In this document: in pieces, positions 37,325 to 47,530 of the stretch
How the letters are laid out: each line of letters opens with the position of its first letter
Position numbering within the stretch: the first letter of the stretch is position 1
From: Smallanthus sonchifolius
Lineage: Eukaryota > Streptophyta > Magnoliopsida > Asterales > Asteraceae
Assembly (NCBI GenBank): GCA_023525975.1
Contig: CM042032.1
Span: 19,040,001-19,104,000 of the forward strand
Length of the DNA: 64,000 nt
Direction: 5' to 3'
The notes under the pieces: model-generated
What the model was told of the DNA's origin: nothing
Databases searched by the model: none
Seen by the model: the letters and a program-made list of their open reading frames with translations, nothing else
Made by a program: the position numbers and the translations under genes

Positions 37325-37408
37325 TGCTTATGCAATGAAAACGTTTTAGTGAGTCATTTAGATTATAGACTAGGTTCCAATTTAGATTCCTATTTCGCTA
37401 TAATCAAT

Positions 37409-37421
37409 GGCTCTGATACCA
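37409..37421 (-). promoter_or_regulatory. Gypsy-2 primer binding site
   Basis: TGGTATCAGAGCC on the minus strand, three bases from the 5' LTR; initiator tRNA-Met type. Confidence 0.92.
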
Positions 37422-37690
37422 ATCTGTCACACCTTGCCAAGGCGGAAACGCGAGGCGCAACGTTCATGGTTTCCAAAGCATATGATTACCGCAAACACAT
37501 ACATGATAAATGGATACATAAACAAATTTAAAGTTTTACATTACAAATATGTAATCTGAGTTTACAAAAAGTTAAGATTTCACAAATATGACTCAATTTA
37601 ATGAGTTATACAGGGGAAATCCTCCTTGAGTAGTATCCATCGTGCATGCATGTAATCTACATTGCTAACCTTGAAATCACGTTCAGTTAC

Positions 37691-38189
37691 CTGAAAAACA
37701 TACTTAAAATCGTCAACACGAGGTTGGTGAGTTCACAGGTTTAATCAAATAGTTCTTTGCAAAATTTCATCGTTCGTAAATAGTTTCAGTTGTATGTGAT
37801 AAACAGAATAAGAATTGTTGACTCATTTGTAAACTAGCTAGGAATACAAATAATATGTTCATACATGAGGCGTAACCAAACCATGACATGTGTGAGCCCC
37901 TATTAAGCGTTATCAGATTCTATGCGGCCATAAATCCTCCAGATTGTGGTTAGCGTGACTAACCATGACCGGGAGACGTAACTCTCCATAGTACTATTCA
38001 TAGGACCCTAGGCTACAGTTAATGGTTACTATGTTGTTCCAGGGGACTTTAGCGGCCTCCAATGTTGTTCTCATCCCATGTAAACATAAAGTCGTGTCTT
38101 ATTCTCTTGTTATCCCATAAAATAGTTGTAAGTATGTTTCTCCCCCAAATATTTGAAAACAGTAAAAAGAAAGGGGCCGTGAAACTCAC
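37691..38189 (-). other. Candidate leader intron in Gypsy-2 5' LTR
   Basis: Minus-strand donor AAG|GTGAGTTTCAC and acceptor TATGTTTTTCAG|G, 499 bp, with a GTTGAC branch-like motif before the acceptor. It is positionally equivalent to 21824-22670 in Gypsy-1 although the intron bodies differ in length. Confidence 0.55.
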
Positions 38190-38415
38190 CTTGAGTTTGT
38201 GTATATACTTGTGATAATACTTGTTGTAGTCAACCTTGACTATTCGTACCCTAGATACCAAGGGTAAATTGTTGTTAAGACCAACGTCTTAATTGTAAAT
38301 TGTTCACCGACCTTGTAAATCTGATTGTGTTTGTTTAAATATCGTTTTAGTTTTCCAACACATGTTTTGTTATAAAATAGTTATGAGTTACTGCCCAACT
38401 GGGACTGTTGTACAG

Positions 38416-38679
38416 GTGTCGAAACTTCTTAGTTTCGATTGGGCATATGTGTGTCGAAACTACTTAGTTTTGATGGAGTGGTCAGGAGTCGAAACAACCT
38501 AGTTTCGATTGAGAAAAAGGTATCAAAACTACCTAGTTTCGATTGAGTATTTGCTATCGAAACTACCTAGTTTCGATTGAGTAAAAGGCATCAAAACTCC
38601 TAGTTTCGATGGATCAACAGGTATCGAAACTCCTAGTTTCGATTGAGTTAACTGGTATCGAAACTCCTAGTTTCGATTA
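38416..38679. repeat. Palindrome array in Gypsy-2 5' LTR
   Basis: Eight units as in 30613-30872; two have single-base arm changes (for example TTTTGAT, ATCAAAACT). The array lies on the 5' side of the candidate leader intron. Confidence 0.9.
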
Positions 38680-39498
38680 CTGGACTTCTGTTTGACAGAA
38701 TCAGTCCTGCATATTTTTATGTTTTAAACTTGAATTCGACACACTCTTCTTGTTAACTTTCTTGCGTTTAAATAAGATGTAAGTTTAGCTACGGTTTTAA
38801 AGAAACTAATGTGAAAATGTCGAGTTTTTACCTTAAAACCGAGATGAAGATGATGAAATAAAACAGAGATGATCTCGACTCTTTTGCAGAAACACTTGAA
38901 ATTCTTCTTAAAATACTGGTTTGTGGTAGGATTTTGCCTTGAAACTGGACTTCGAATTGAAGAGAATTGGAATGTTTGCCGTATGAAAATGAGAAATATG
39001 AAGAGGAGTCGTGATGTTGAGACTGAAAAGGTATGGGACGAGTGAAGGGAGGGGGTGTGGGTTTTCTCTGGCTTCCGGCCGAGAAGTCAAAGAGTAGGTT
39101 GGGTTATAATAATAAAACAATTAGATTTAGGTATTAATATCAATTATAGTTTTAAAGGGGTAAATAAATCCGGTTTAGATCCTCCACGGTATTATAAATT
39201 TATTCTGAAAATAATTTATTGTTCTACGCAAAGTTTGTGGAAATAAAATATATATTTCTCTGGTTATTTAAATTAACCACTAGTGTTCGAATTTGTCGGT
39301 GTATATAACACGTGATCCGGTAACTCCTAGAATTACCAAATATGAAGTGAGACCATGTACGGTTTTTGATAGACCTTAATGTCCTTGTTTGTGAAATTAC
39401 GTAAATCACAAAAATAATTATAATGTAAACTCGTTTATTGTAATGTAAACTTGTTCATAATGTGTACGGATATTGACCTGAAATGTCGGGTTGTCACA

Positions 39499-39503
39499 GG
39501 TTT
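39499..39503. repeat. Target site duplication of Gypsy-2, right
   Basis: GGTTT, matching 29615-29619. Confidence 0.93.
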
Positions 39504-42125
39504 AGTTGGCGAATGGAGATATTTTATGCACGTCATCATACAATGTCTGTCTCCAAGGAAGGCTGGTACTGATGGGTTGAAGAGTGCACTACAGGCTGCT
39601 ATGGTTGCTTTGACACTCAACAAACGGTTTAACTTTGCTTTATACTTCTACCGTGAGTTGGTCATGCAAATAAATCCTCTAGAAGGACAAGGGTTCTTTA
39701 TGTATCCTAGGTTCGTGCAAATGATTTTGAATCATTTAATTCCGGATTTACCTCAGCATCCAATCCGTTTAAATTTGACTCATGTCAAAAAGGATCTTTA
39801 CTGATTGTACAAAGGTGAAACAACAAAATGCTGCTCTTATTCTTGTTCCTACTCCTTTGTTTCGTCACATAATCAATCCTCATTATGTTGAGCCACCTAA
39901 TGATAATTGGTTTCATCCTGAGGAGTTAGTACAAGGGCAAGTCCAGAATCAAGTTCCAATTCCACAACCAGTTCAAGTTCCAGTCCAACAAGTTCAAGCT
40001 CAACAACAACAACTTCCTACTCAACAACAACCATAACAACAACAAGTTTCTATTCCACAACAACAGGTTCAAATTCTTGTTAATGAACCAGTTCAAGAAG
40101 AGATTGCTCAAGATAATGACCAAGAGTTGGGTATGAATATGGATGATATTGATCATGAAGCTGTGAACTCACCTATTCATGAAGCGGAAGGCAATGTTGA
40201 AGATACGTGTTCCAGTGATACTATATTACCTGATTCTGAAGCTACCGATATTGATTCGTCTAGAGATTTTAGCTCAGATCATTATGCAAGGTTGGCTACG
40301 TTACCATTGGCTAATGTGGGAAAACGTATTAAATCTACAACCAGAAAACCGTGACGTAAGACTGTTCGGAATCCTCCTTCTGGATCAGTTCTTGGCAAGA
40401 GAACTTTAGTAGATGAAAGTTCTGACTCGGATAGTGATGCTATTCAAGTTCCTAAAGCTCAAAAGCTTATGCCTGCTTCTATTGTTGCTGCTCACTCATC
40501 TCAGGGTGTAGAGGATGCAAATTTTGTTGCTTCCTTGCCGATTACACCTCCTGCTTCTAAACATACATCTCCAGTGCTTTCTCCACATGTTCCACACACA
40601 TCTGAACCTGGTCCTTCAAAGCCGTCTGATTCTGAAAGAATTACATTCCTTGAATCACAGGTGCTAGCTTTACAGACTCAGGTAGATACTCTTGTGTCTA
40701 CTGATTCTGAAAGACAGTTGGTTCTTCAAGCTCAAGCTACACAGATTGCTGACATGCAGTTATTTGTGTCTAAACTTGTTGAGCGTCTTGACGCTCAGGG
40801 GGAGTTAAGGCTTCATGATACATGTCATGCTGAATCAATTCAACGAAAAGATAATGATGACAATGATCCTAGTGGTAATGTTGAGGGTGATCGTCAATAC
40901 GCTGACGTGAATCCAATATCCAGAGCTCAAGGGGAGTCGACATCACATACTATTGAAGGAACCAAGCATGATTCTGGAGTGAATGAAGAAATATTGCTAT
41001 TGGAATTCTTTCAAAATTCTGAAGAAGAAGAAGCTGAGAAATTAGAATGTCTGGATGATATAGACGAGTTATTTGATGACGATGAAGAAGATGTGTTGGA
41101 TAATGATGTTGAACAAGGAGAGATTGTAGAGATTGAAATAGAAAAGAGTAAATCTAAGGTTACATATGAAGGATGTGATGGTCTGAATGTTCCGTATAAC
41201 TTCATCCAAGTTGATGTTATTCCTGAGTTTTCCTATGATGGAGTAACAGATTCTATGGACTCTGTTGAAGACTTCACTACACCTGATGATAGTGCTCAAT
41301 CCAAGAAAGATTCTAATGTTTATACTACTCATGCTGTGTCTCCTAAGCCGAATGAAGAACTTGTGATGTATAGAAATACAGATATGACTAGAGAACAGTG
41401 GAGAGAGGTAGTTAACAGTTGGATGAAGGTACTACCAAGGTCACCTATACAACCTGCTCAGAAAGAAAAGATATGTGAATAAAGAGAGGTGTATTGGAAA
41501 GATCATAAGTTGGTTTTATGATGATGAAACAAATATGTTTGCTCTTAAAAGATCTGATAATGTTCGATACTTAAAGCCTAGGATCAAGTATTTCAATACC
41601 TTGCCAAGGTGTGAAATGAATGGTCTAGCTATGAAACCATTGATTAATATATCTAAGTGTGGATTAGCCGATGTGATTGCCAATTTGATAAAGAGAGAAG
41701 GTGGATCGGGGAAGTATGAAAGGTTAAAACCACAAAAGGGAAAAAGAGTGAAGATCGTATATCAAAAGACTAAGGATGTGACTTGGAAGTATAAGTTTAA
41801 GCCAGTACGTGCTGTACAGAAGATACCATTGAAGAAAATTCCACAAGGTTTTATGGGGAATATGAAATGGTGGTATGTTGATGTGAAGACTGGTGAAGCT
41901 AGGATTGATGATAAAGATAATAAGGTCATTGTAAGTTTCTATGATGCAATGAATCTTATTAATTTCTCAAAGAAAGATCAGAGGAAGTTAAGAAAGAATG
42001 AGATCATGTTCACTGATGAATGGAGAGAACAAGGATTTCAGTATAAAAGAGTGTTGGAGATATGTCAAAGATATGGAGTGCATGCAGGAAGCAGATTACC
42101 AGACAGCTGGAAGAGTTCGTCATAA
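39504..42125 (+). pseudogene. Sirevirus extra ORF, copy 2, 3' part
   Basis: Continues the extra ORF after Gypsy-2. It holds the N-terminal region end (FFMYPRFVQMILNHL), the Gln-rich stretch, the acidic part, the coiled coil (SERITFLESQVLALQTQ) and the basic C-terminus ending WKSSS. Damage: frameshift near 39785, TAA at 40034-40036 (shared with copy 1 at 10612-10614), TGA near 40352, and a one-base insertion near 41470. The shared stop means it predates the duplication, or is a tolerated feature of this lineage. Confidence 0.75.
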
Positions 42126-42166
42126 AGACTGAAGACAGAAGATCAAGCTATTGTCAAGGGGGAGTC

Positions 42167-42591
42167 TGTTAGGACATAGATTGAATGACAAAAGCTTTGT
42201 AATAGTTTAGGTCTTATTGTCTTTATGTTTTGTATGTAATTGTTTAGATTTGTCTAAGTATAAATACAAGTTCTGCTAGAGGCGAACTTGATAAGTTCGC
42301 CTGGTCTATTAGAGGCGAACTTGCATCTTTGAAGCGAACTTGTTAAGTTCGCCTATTACAGAACATGTTTATATAAAGAGGGTTTGCAGAGTCTGTTCTG
42401 TACGCGCGAGATAGATTGAACAATCAAGTATTCTGTAAACTCTGTTTGGTGATATAAAAGAGAAAGTTTATTTACATGCTGTTTGTATTGTCTATTTATA
42501 TACAAAACGTTAATACGATAGGATTCCGCACTCCGCGTTAACGATACGTCCTGTCACGAGATCGATCTGCGATGAGTCATGTGGACCTACA
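42167..42591 (+). repeat. Sirevirus A 3' LTR, copy 2
   Basis: 425 bp from TGTTAGGACATAG to GTGGACCTACA, preceded by CAAGGGGGAGTC. The end is set by comparison with element C, where the adjoining DNA is different. Palindromes at 42281-42354 and a TATA box (TATATAAAG, 42370-42378). Confidence 0.88.
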
Positions 42592-45377
42592 CTTCTCTCT
42601 TCCTATCACGACTGTTAAGAGCTTCCCTCATAATTGTCGGATGGCGTTTGCCCTGGCATTAACTGCTGCCCTCGATAAAGTGGCGGCTATGCCAGACTCT
42701 GTTGAGGCATGGGTGAGACTTTTGTTGTTACCACGTTGCACCTTGCGAGTTTTCAAGCCTACTAACCGTCAGGAGCGCAGGTCTGGTAATAGGAAGTCTT
42801 TGCAATGTCATAGTATTCAACGGTCGCTGGCAGCTTGGCGTGATGGGGATTGTTTTGAGGAGCTCATCCTATTGCTTTTTGCCCAACTTTTGGGGTCGAC
42901 CACGAGTCGTGTGGAGCTTGTCCCTGGGTCCGATAGTTTTATGGCGTGCAACAATGTTAAACAATGTTTGCGGAAAGTTGCGGATGGGCATTTCACTGCT
43001 ACGGTCAAAGTATTATGCTCTTTAGGGGTTGCACCTTTCGGTAATGATACTTTGAAAGTGTTGGTAGCAAAGCATCCCATCCTGCCCCCTCCGGTTATGC
43101 CTGTTTCATTACTTTCTAAGCCTCCTCTTGTTGTGGATGATGATGTCGTGCTGACTGCATTAAAGCTTTCCCCAATGGGACCTCTTGTGGGAGGGACGGA
43201 TTAAGAGCCCAACATATTTTGGATGCTCTTTATGGAGAGGGGTCTATGATCATCGTTGAATTACTCAGGGTTATTTCTGTGGTGGTTAATTTATGTTTCG
43301 GGGGGGATGCCCTAGGGGATTGGCGGAGTTCGTTGCCTCGGCTCCTCGCACACCGCTGCTCAAACCGGCCAACGGGATTAGACCTATTGCCGTAGGTGCG
43401 ATCTGGAGGAGATTGGTCTCTAAGGTGGCTATGAGTGGTGTTGGGAAGGAGATGGCTAAATATTTGTGTGACTTTCAATTTGGGGTGGGAGTTCCCAATG
43501 GGGCAGAGGCCGTGCTCCATAGCACAAAACAGGTTCTTAAATGAGTTTCACTTGGATGGATCGTTGGCTATGCTTACCATTGATTTCTCCAATGCTTTCA
43601 ACTTAGTGGATAGGATTGCCCTCCTACAAGAGGTTCGGACCCGATGCCCGTCCATTTTGCTATGGGTGGATTTTTTATATGGGCAGCCGGCTAGGTTATA
43701 TGTGGGTGATAACCATATTTGGTCCACCACTGGGGTTCAACAGGGGGACCCTTTGGGGCCTCTCCCTTTTGCCTTAGTTTTGCATCCGCTGGTTCATCAG
43801 ATCAGGGATTGCTGCATGCTTCTCTTCCATGCTTGGTACCTAGATGATGGTCCGATTATCGGAGACGCTAAAGTGGTGGCTAAATCCCTATCTATTATCT
43901 GGTCGGAGGGGCCCTGTTTGGGCCTTGAACTTAACATCAAGAAAACAGAAGTTTTTTGGCCGTCGTGCAATGGGGTAAAGGTACAAGATGGATTGTTCCC
44001 TTGTGAGATTGGAAGGCCAGTGCTGGGTGTGAAACTCCTTGGGGGCGGGCGCCGTTAGCAGAGATGCAGGGTTCATCAGTAATTTGGCTATGAAATGGGC
44101 TTCTTGTGCGGTGGAACTAATGAGCTGTCTCCCACGTTTGCGTGACCCTCAATGCGAGCTCCTTTTGCTCCGCTCGTGTATGTGAATGGCAAAGCTATTA
44201 TTCGGCCTTAGAACATGCCAGCCTATGTGTGTGGGGGAAGCTATTTCAATTTTTGACATGGGCCTCCGGGGTGTGATGGAGGATATCGTGGTTTGTGGTG
44301 GTGCTTTTTTTGGGGATTTTCAATGGAGGTTGGCATCACTTCCAACCCGTTTTGGGGGTTTGGGTTTATGCGGCTCAGGATGTATCTGCTTATGCATTGT
44401 GGCCTCGAGGGCACAATCTTGGAGTTTACAAGACCACATTCTTCGGGGTTGTGATATTGATGGGTTAGACTCTGATTATGGGTGTGCGATGGATCACTTG
44501 CGCATGTCCCTTCCTGATTTCGATCTTAGCGGTTTATCTAATAAGTACACCGCCCCCCTAAAGCCCAACATGCTTTGGCGAATGCCTTATTTAGCAGAAT
44601 CGTCCAGAATTTGGGAGTAAAGTTTGATTTATCACCTCGCCAAAAAGCGGTGTTTGAATGTCTCCGGGCTCCTCGGGCTCAAGATTTTCTAACAGTTATC
44701 CCCATTGAAGGACTGGGCCAGCATATGTCGGTTGTGGAGTACCAAGCTATCCTCAAGTATCGGCTAATGATCCCCTTATTTCCGACTGATGAGCCCTGCA
44801 CAGTTTGCCGCAAGGCTTGTTTGGATTCTTTTGGCGAGCATGCGGTCCGTTGCAAAGAGTTACCCGGGTTTAAATACAGGTATGATTTGGTTTGGGATGT
44901 TCTTTGTGATGTTCTCAAACGGGCAGGAATTTCTGCTAAAAAAGAGGCCCTCGTGAACTTTCTAACAGATCCGCTTGAAGGGAGGTCTACTCTACGGTCG
45001 GCTGATATTCTTGTGTTTGGTTGGGCAGGGGGAAACACGCTTGTGTGGACCTTACAGGAGTGTCCCCTCTTGTGGGGCTCAGGGACAATGGGGTTGTGGC
45101 GGGCCATGCTGCTTTTAAGGCGGAATCATGCAAAGTTGTTAAACAAGAGAAAGCTTGTTTAGAGAACCAACACGTGTTTATCCCTTTTTCTTTTGATACT
45201 TTTGGGTTCCTAGCACCGGAGGCAGTGGAATTCCTAAACAGGGTTCAACGAGTCGTGCATAGTAATATTTCGGCCCCTAAGACCCAAAGCTTTGTAATAT
45301 TTAGTAGGATCGGTTTTGCTATTCAAAAGGGGGTTGAGGCGCAACTTGTTGCCCGTTTACCTGCCACTTTATTGTAA
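42592..45377 (+). pseudogene. R2-like reverse transcriptase with C-terminal endonuclease, 3' two thirds
   Basis: Open pieces in shifting frames together show a non-LTR-type RT. Pre-RT region: 42592-43204. RT start: 43293-43544 (PLLKPANGIRPIAVGAIWRR). Catalytic core: 43540-44058, with TIDFSNAFNLVDR, QQGDPLGPLPFAL, YLDDGPIIGD and a GLELNIKKTEVFW box. Thumb-like part: 44186-44620. C-terminal part: 44575-45377, with a Cys/His cluster (CTVCRKAC ... GEHAVRC) and a PD-(D/E)XK-like pattern (RSADILVFGW, then VDLTGVSPL after a frameshift near 45030, then AAFKAES). That order is how R2-type elements with restriction-like endonucleases are built; APE-type LINEs lack it. At least four frameshifts and a TGA (44182) make it a pseudogene. 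The N-terminal fingers are at 638-1165. The assignment rests on motifs only. Confidence 0.6.
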
Positions 45378-45420
45378 TCGTCCTTCTTTTCATTAATGGA
45401 TTTAAATTCTAATAAAAAAA
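45378..45420 (+). terminator. Short 3' tail of the RT gene with A-run
   Basis: After the TAA come ~30 bases and TTCTAATAAAAAAAAC. A short 3' end with an A-run is compatible with a retroposed, polyadenylated transcript, or the 3' end of a non-LTR element. Confidence 0.35.
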
Positions 45421-45429
45421 ACAATCAAA

Positions 45430-45708
45430 GGTACTGATCAAATCAGTAACAAAGAAATCATGGATTATTATTTAGCTGAGATGAAGAAAGATCTCATTAA
45501 AAATTTTAAGAAAGGAGGATCTCCATCAACTATGTCAATCTCATCACAGACTGAAGAAAAAGAAACAAAGAAAAATTTTCAAAAAAGGCAAGATGATAAT
45601 GATGACCCTTTAGATGAAGACTACATTAGAAATATTCTTGAAGAATACAAGCAAGAATTCAACCCAGAAGATTCATCTGGAAAATTCAAAATCAAGCTGC
45701 CACAATAG
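45430..45708 (+). pseudogene. Lysine/acid-rich ORF fragment, possibly pararetrovirus-derived
   Basis: The open frame extends upstream of the Met at 45460 and ends at TAG 45706. It is charged (Lys, Glu, Asp) and low in hydrophobics, with no domain I can name. Directly downstream are a TATA box (45905) and a polyadenylation signal (45974), an arrangement like the region behind the last ORF of Caulimoviridae. I infer at low confidence an endogenous pararetrovirus remnant; a host or transposon fragment is equally possible. Confidence 0.3.
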
Positions 45709-45904
45709 GCCCCACTATAGCATGTTCAAAAGCCTCCAATAATAGTTGGCATGGCAGACACAATTATGCATTCTAGCAAAATAATTGTTGGTTACTACTT
45801 ACTTTTTAAAAAGAAAGAAATAATAATTGCTGGTTACTTTTTTTCTTTTTGACAAATGTGTCTTACTGGTCCCACATTAAGACTAATGCATGTATCATCC
45901 CTTC

Positions 45905-45979
45905 TATATAAATGGATTCCTTTTCTCTAGTTAGACACACCTCTGAAAATCTCTTGTAAAATACTCTCTCTAAAATAAA
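45905..45979 (+). promoter_or_regulatory. TATA box and AATAAA signal
   Basis: TATATAAAT at 45905-45913 is followed 60 bases on by AATAAA (45974-45979) in a CT-rich leader. A promoter and a poly(A) signal this close fit a terminally redundant retroviral or pararetroviral transcript. Confidence 0.4.
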
Positions 45980-46140
45980 AGTCTGAAGTTTGAAGTTTAT
46001 ATTTTGCATCAATAGTTTGGTATATTTCTTTACTTGTCCTTCTTATCAGTTTATCATTTTCATCTCCTTATGATCGCCTGCATTAGAGGCTAAATTTTTA
46101 AGTGTTGGAATACCACCATGGTCTGAACAAGCTCTAGAAA

Positions 46141-46759
46141 AAAGTATTTTTAACAAATATTCTTAAGAATAGATTATGAGCAGGTTGTGGACAGTCTAGA
46201 ATAATAAGGTGGTGGTTGAATTATTGGGACCTCGAAGCCGCAAATGCCAGAAATAGACGCAAAAGGCTTTTTATGGTCTGACCTTTACTAACCTCATTTT
46301 ATCATCCTAAACTATCTACGTAAAATATCCTATTTGCTCATAATTCTTAAAAAAAAATTTATAATTAAATGGTATATTTTTGTTATATTTAAAATATATA
46401 CCATCCTGGGAGCTTAATGGCACCAAATGAAAAAAAAAGAAAAATAAAGTATTTTTAACAAATATTCTTAAGAATAGATTATGAGCAGGTTGTGGACAGT
46501 CTAGAATAATAAGGTGGTGGTTGGATTTTTAGGGATCTCGTAGCCACAAATTTCAGAAATAGGCGCAAAAGGCTTGTTATGGTCTGACCTTTACAAACCA
46601 CATTTTGTCATCCTAAACTATCTACGTAAAATATCCTATTGGCTCATAATTCTTAAAAATGTTTTTATATAATATAATAAAATGTTTTTAAAATTAAATG
46701 GTATATTTTTGTTATATTTATAATATATACCATCCTGGGAGCTTAACGACACCAAATGA
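46141..46759. repeat. Tandem duplication of ~305 bp
   Basis: 46141-46430 and 46446-46759 align from AAAGTATTTTTAACAAATA to ACCATCCTGGGAGCTTAA with ~7% differences. Neither unit has coding content. The second unit runs into a TA/TG microsatellite. Confidence 0.85.
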
Positions 46760-46880
46760 TATATATAGGTATATATATATATATGTGTATATATATATGT
46801 GTGTGTATATATATATGTGTGTGTATATATATATATATATGTGTATATATATATATGTGTATATATATATATATATATAG
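46758..46880. repeat. TA/TG microsatellite
   Basis: Alternating TATATA and TGTGTG runs; any ORFs across it are artefacts. Confidence 0.95.
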
Positions 46881-47369
46881 GGGAATAATCATAAGAAAAC
46901 TCATTATTAATAAGAAAACCAAAAAACTACTTATTAAAAGTAAAAAAATAATAAAAAAAATCATACCTCAAAATATAAATCAAAAACTAAAAAACTGGTT
47001 CGGATACATATATATATATATAGGGGAAAAATCATAAGAAAACTCATTGTTTATGAGACAACCAAAAAACTATTTATTAAAGGTAAAAAAAGTAATAAAA
47101 AATTCATAACTCAAAATATAAATCAAAAACTAAAAAACCGTTTTGGAGACCTCAAAAAATAGTGCGGTTAGCTTTTGGGTTTAGTTTAGCTTTTAGGTTA
47201 GGTTTTTGGAGTGGGGTTTAGGTTTTTGGGGGTGGATGGGTGGGGTGGGGCTAGGTTTTTGGGTGGGGGTGAGGTGGGTTAGGTTTTTGGGGTGTACTAC
47301 ACATATGCAGTACTTTTAATGTGGAGTTTTTTGTTTTTCTCATGAAAATGAGTTTTCTCATGAACTCAA

Positions 47370-47443
<74 letters not shown>
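46878..47443. repeat. Helitron-like terminal repeats with TA microsatellites
   Basis: Two related direct units start at 46879 and 47021 (AGGGGAAAAATCATAAGAAA) next to TA runs. A third, inverted, unit occupies ~47290-47371 and ends in a 72 bp TA run (47372-47443). Another inverted relative is at 55335-55565. TA-run plus GGGGAA...CATAAGAAAAC termini are common in plant non-autonomous Helitron-type repeats, but I cannot define TC and CTRR ends. The middle (47160-47290) is a G/T-rich degenerate run. Confidence 0.4.
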
Positions 47444-47448
<5 letters not shown>

Positions 47449-47454
47449 CCAACT

Positions 47455-47530
47455 ACTAGACCACTGATCTAGTGGTTTGGATCCTTGGCCTCCACCGAGC
47501 CCACCCGGGTTCGACCCGGGCAAGCTCCAT
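47455..47530 (+). repeat. tRNA-derived SINE-like head in the 5' LTR
   Basis: An A-box-like GATCTAGTGGTTTGG and a B box GGGTTCGACCCGGG are ~40 bp apart, followed by CAAGCTCC. This resembles the pol III promoter of plant SINEs. The same segment is at 53673-53750 in the other LTR, so it is part of the LTR. Confidence 0.5.

Larger units (their letters stand above)
29620..39498 (-). mobile_element. Gypsy-2, Tekay/Del-like chromovirus
   Basis: A complete 9,879 bp element, reverse orientation, with two 2,074 bp LTRs (29620-31693 and 37425-39498). They differ by about 12 substitutions by eye, so it is a recent insertion. Coding capacity parallels Gypsy-1: upstream ORF, gag, pol with chromodomain-like tail. 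One TAG interrupts pol. Proteins are ~85-90% alike to Gypsy-1, and the R-U5 part of the LTR is related, but U3 differs and carries a palindrome array. Confidence 0.93.
37425..39498 (-). repeat. Gypsy-2 5' LTR
   Basis: 2,074 bp partner of 29620-31693. It carries the palindrome array at 38416-38679 and a candidate leader intron at 37691-38189. Confidence 0.95.
26453..42591 (+). mobile_element. Sirevirus A, copy 2 (tandem-duplicated 3' part, interrupted by Gypsy-2)
   Basis: Starts inside RNase H (equivalent to 6891), then runs through the 3' spacer, the extra ORF and the 3' LTR. It has no gag, protease, integrase or RT. Since the same LTR-to-RT-gene junction occurs in both copies, this is a segmental duplication and not a second insertion. 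Gypsy-2 interrupts the extra ORF at 29620-39498. Confidence 0.85.

Noticed and set aside
26453..42591. Second independent Sirevirus insertion
   Set aside because: It shares with copy 1 the same LTR-to-RT-gene junction and lacks a 5' half, so segmental duplication explains it better.
46698..47037. ORFs rich in Ile/Tyr on both strands
   Set aside because: Translation of TA/TG microsatellites; no coding meaning.
47455..47530. A true tRNA gene
   Set aside because: The boxes are present but the arms do not fold into a full cloverleaf by eye and it is part of an LTR; a SINE-like head is the better reading.
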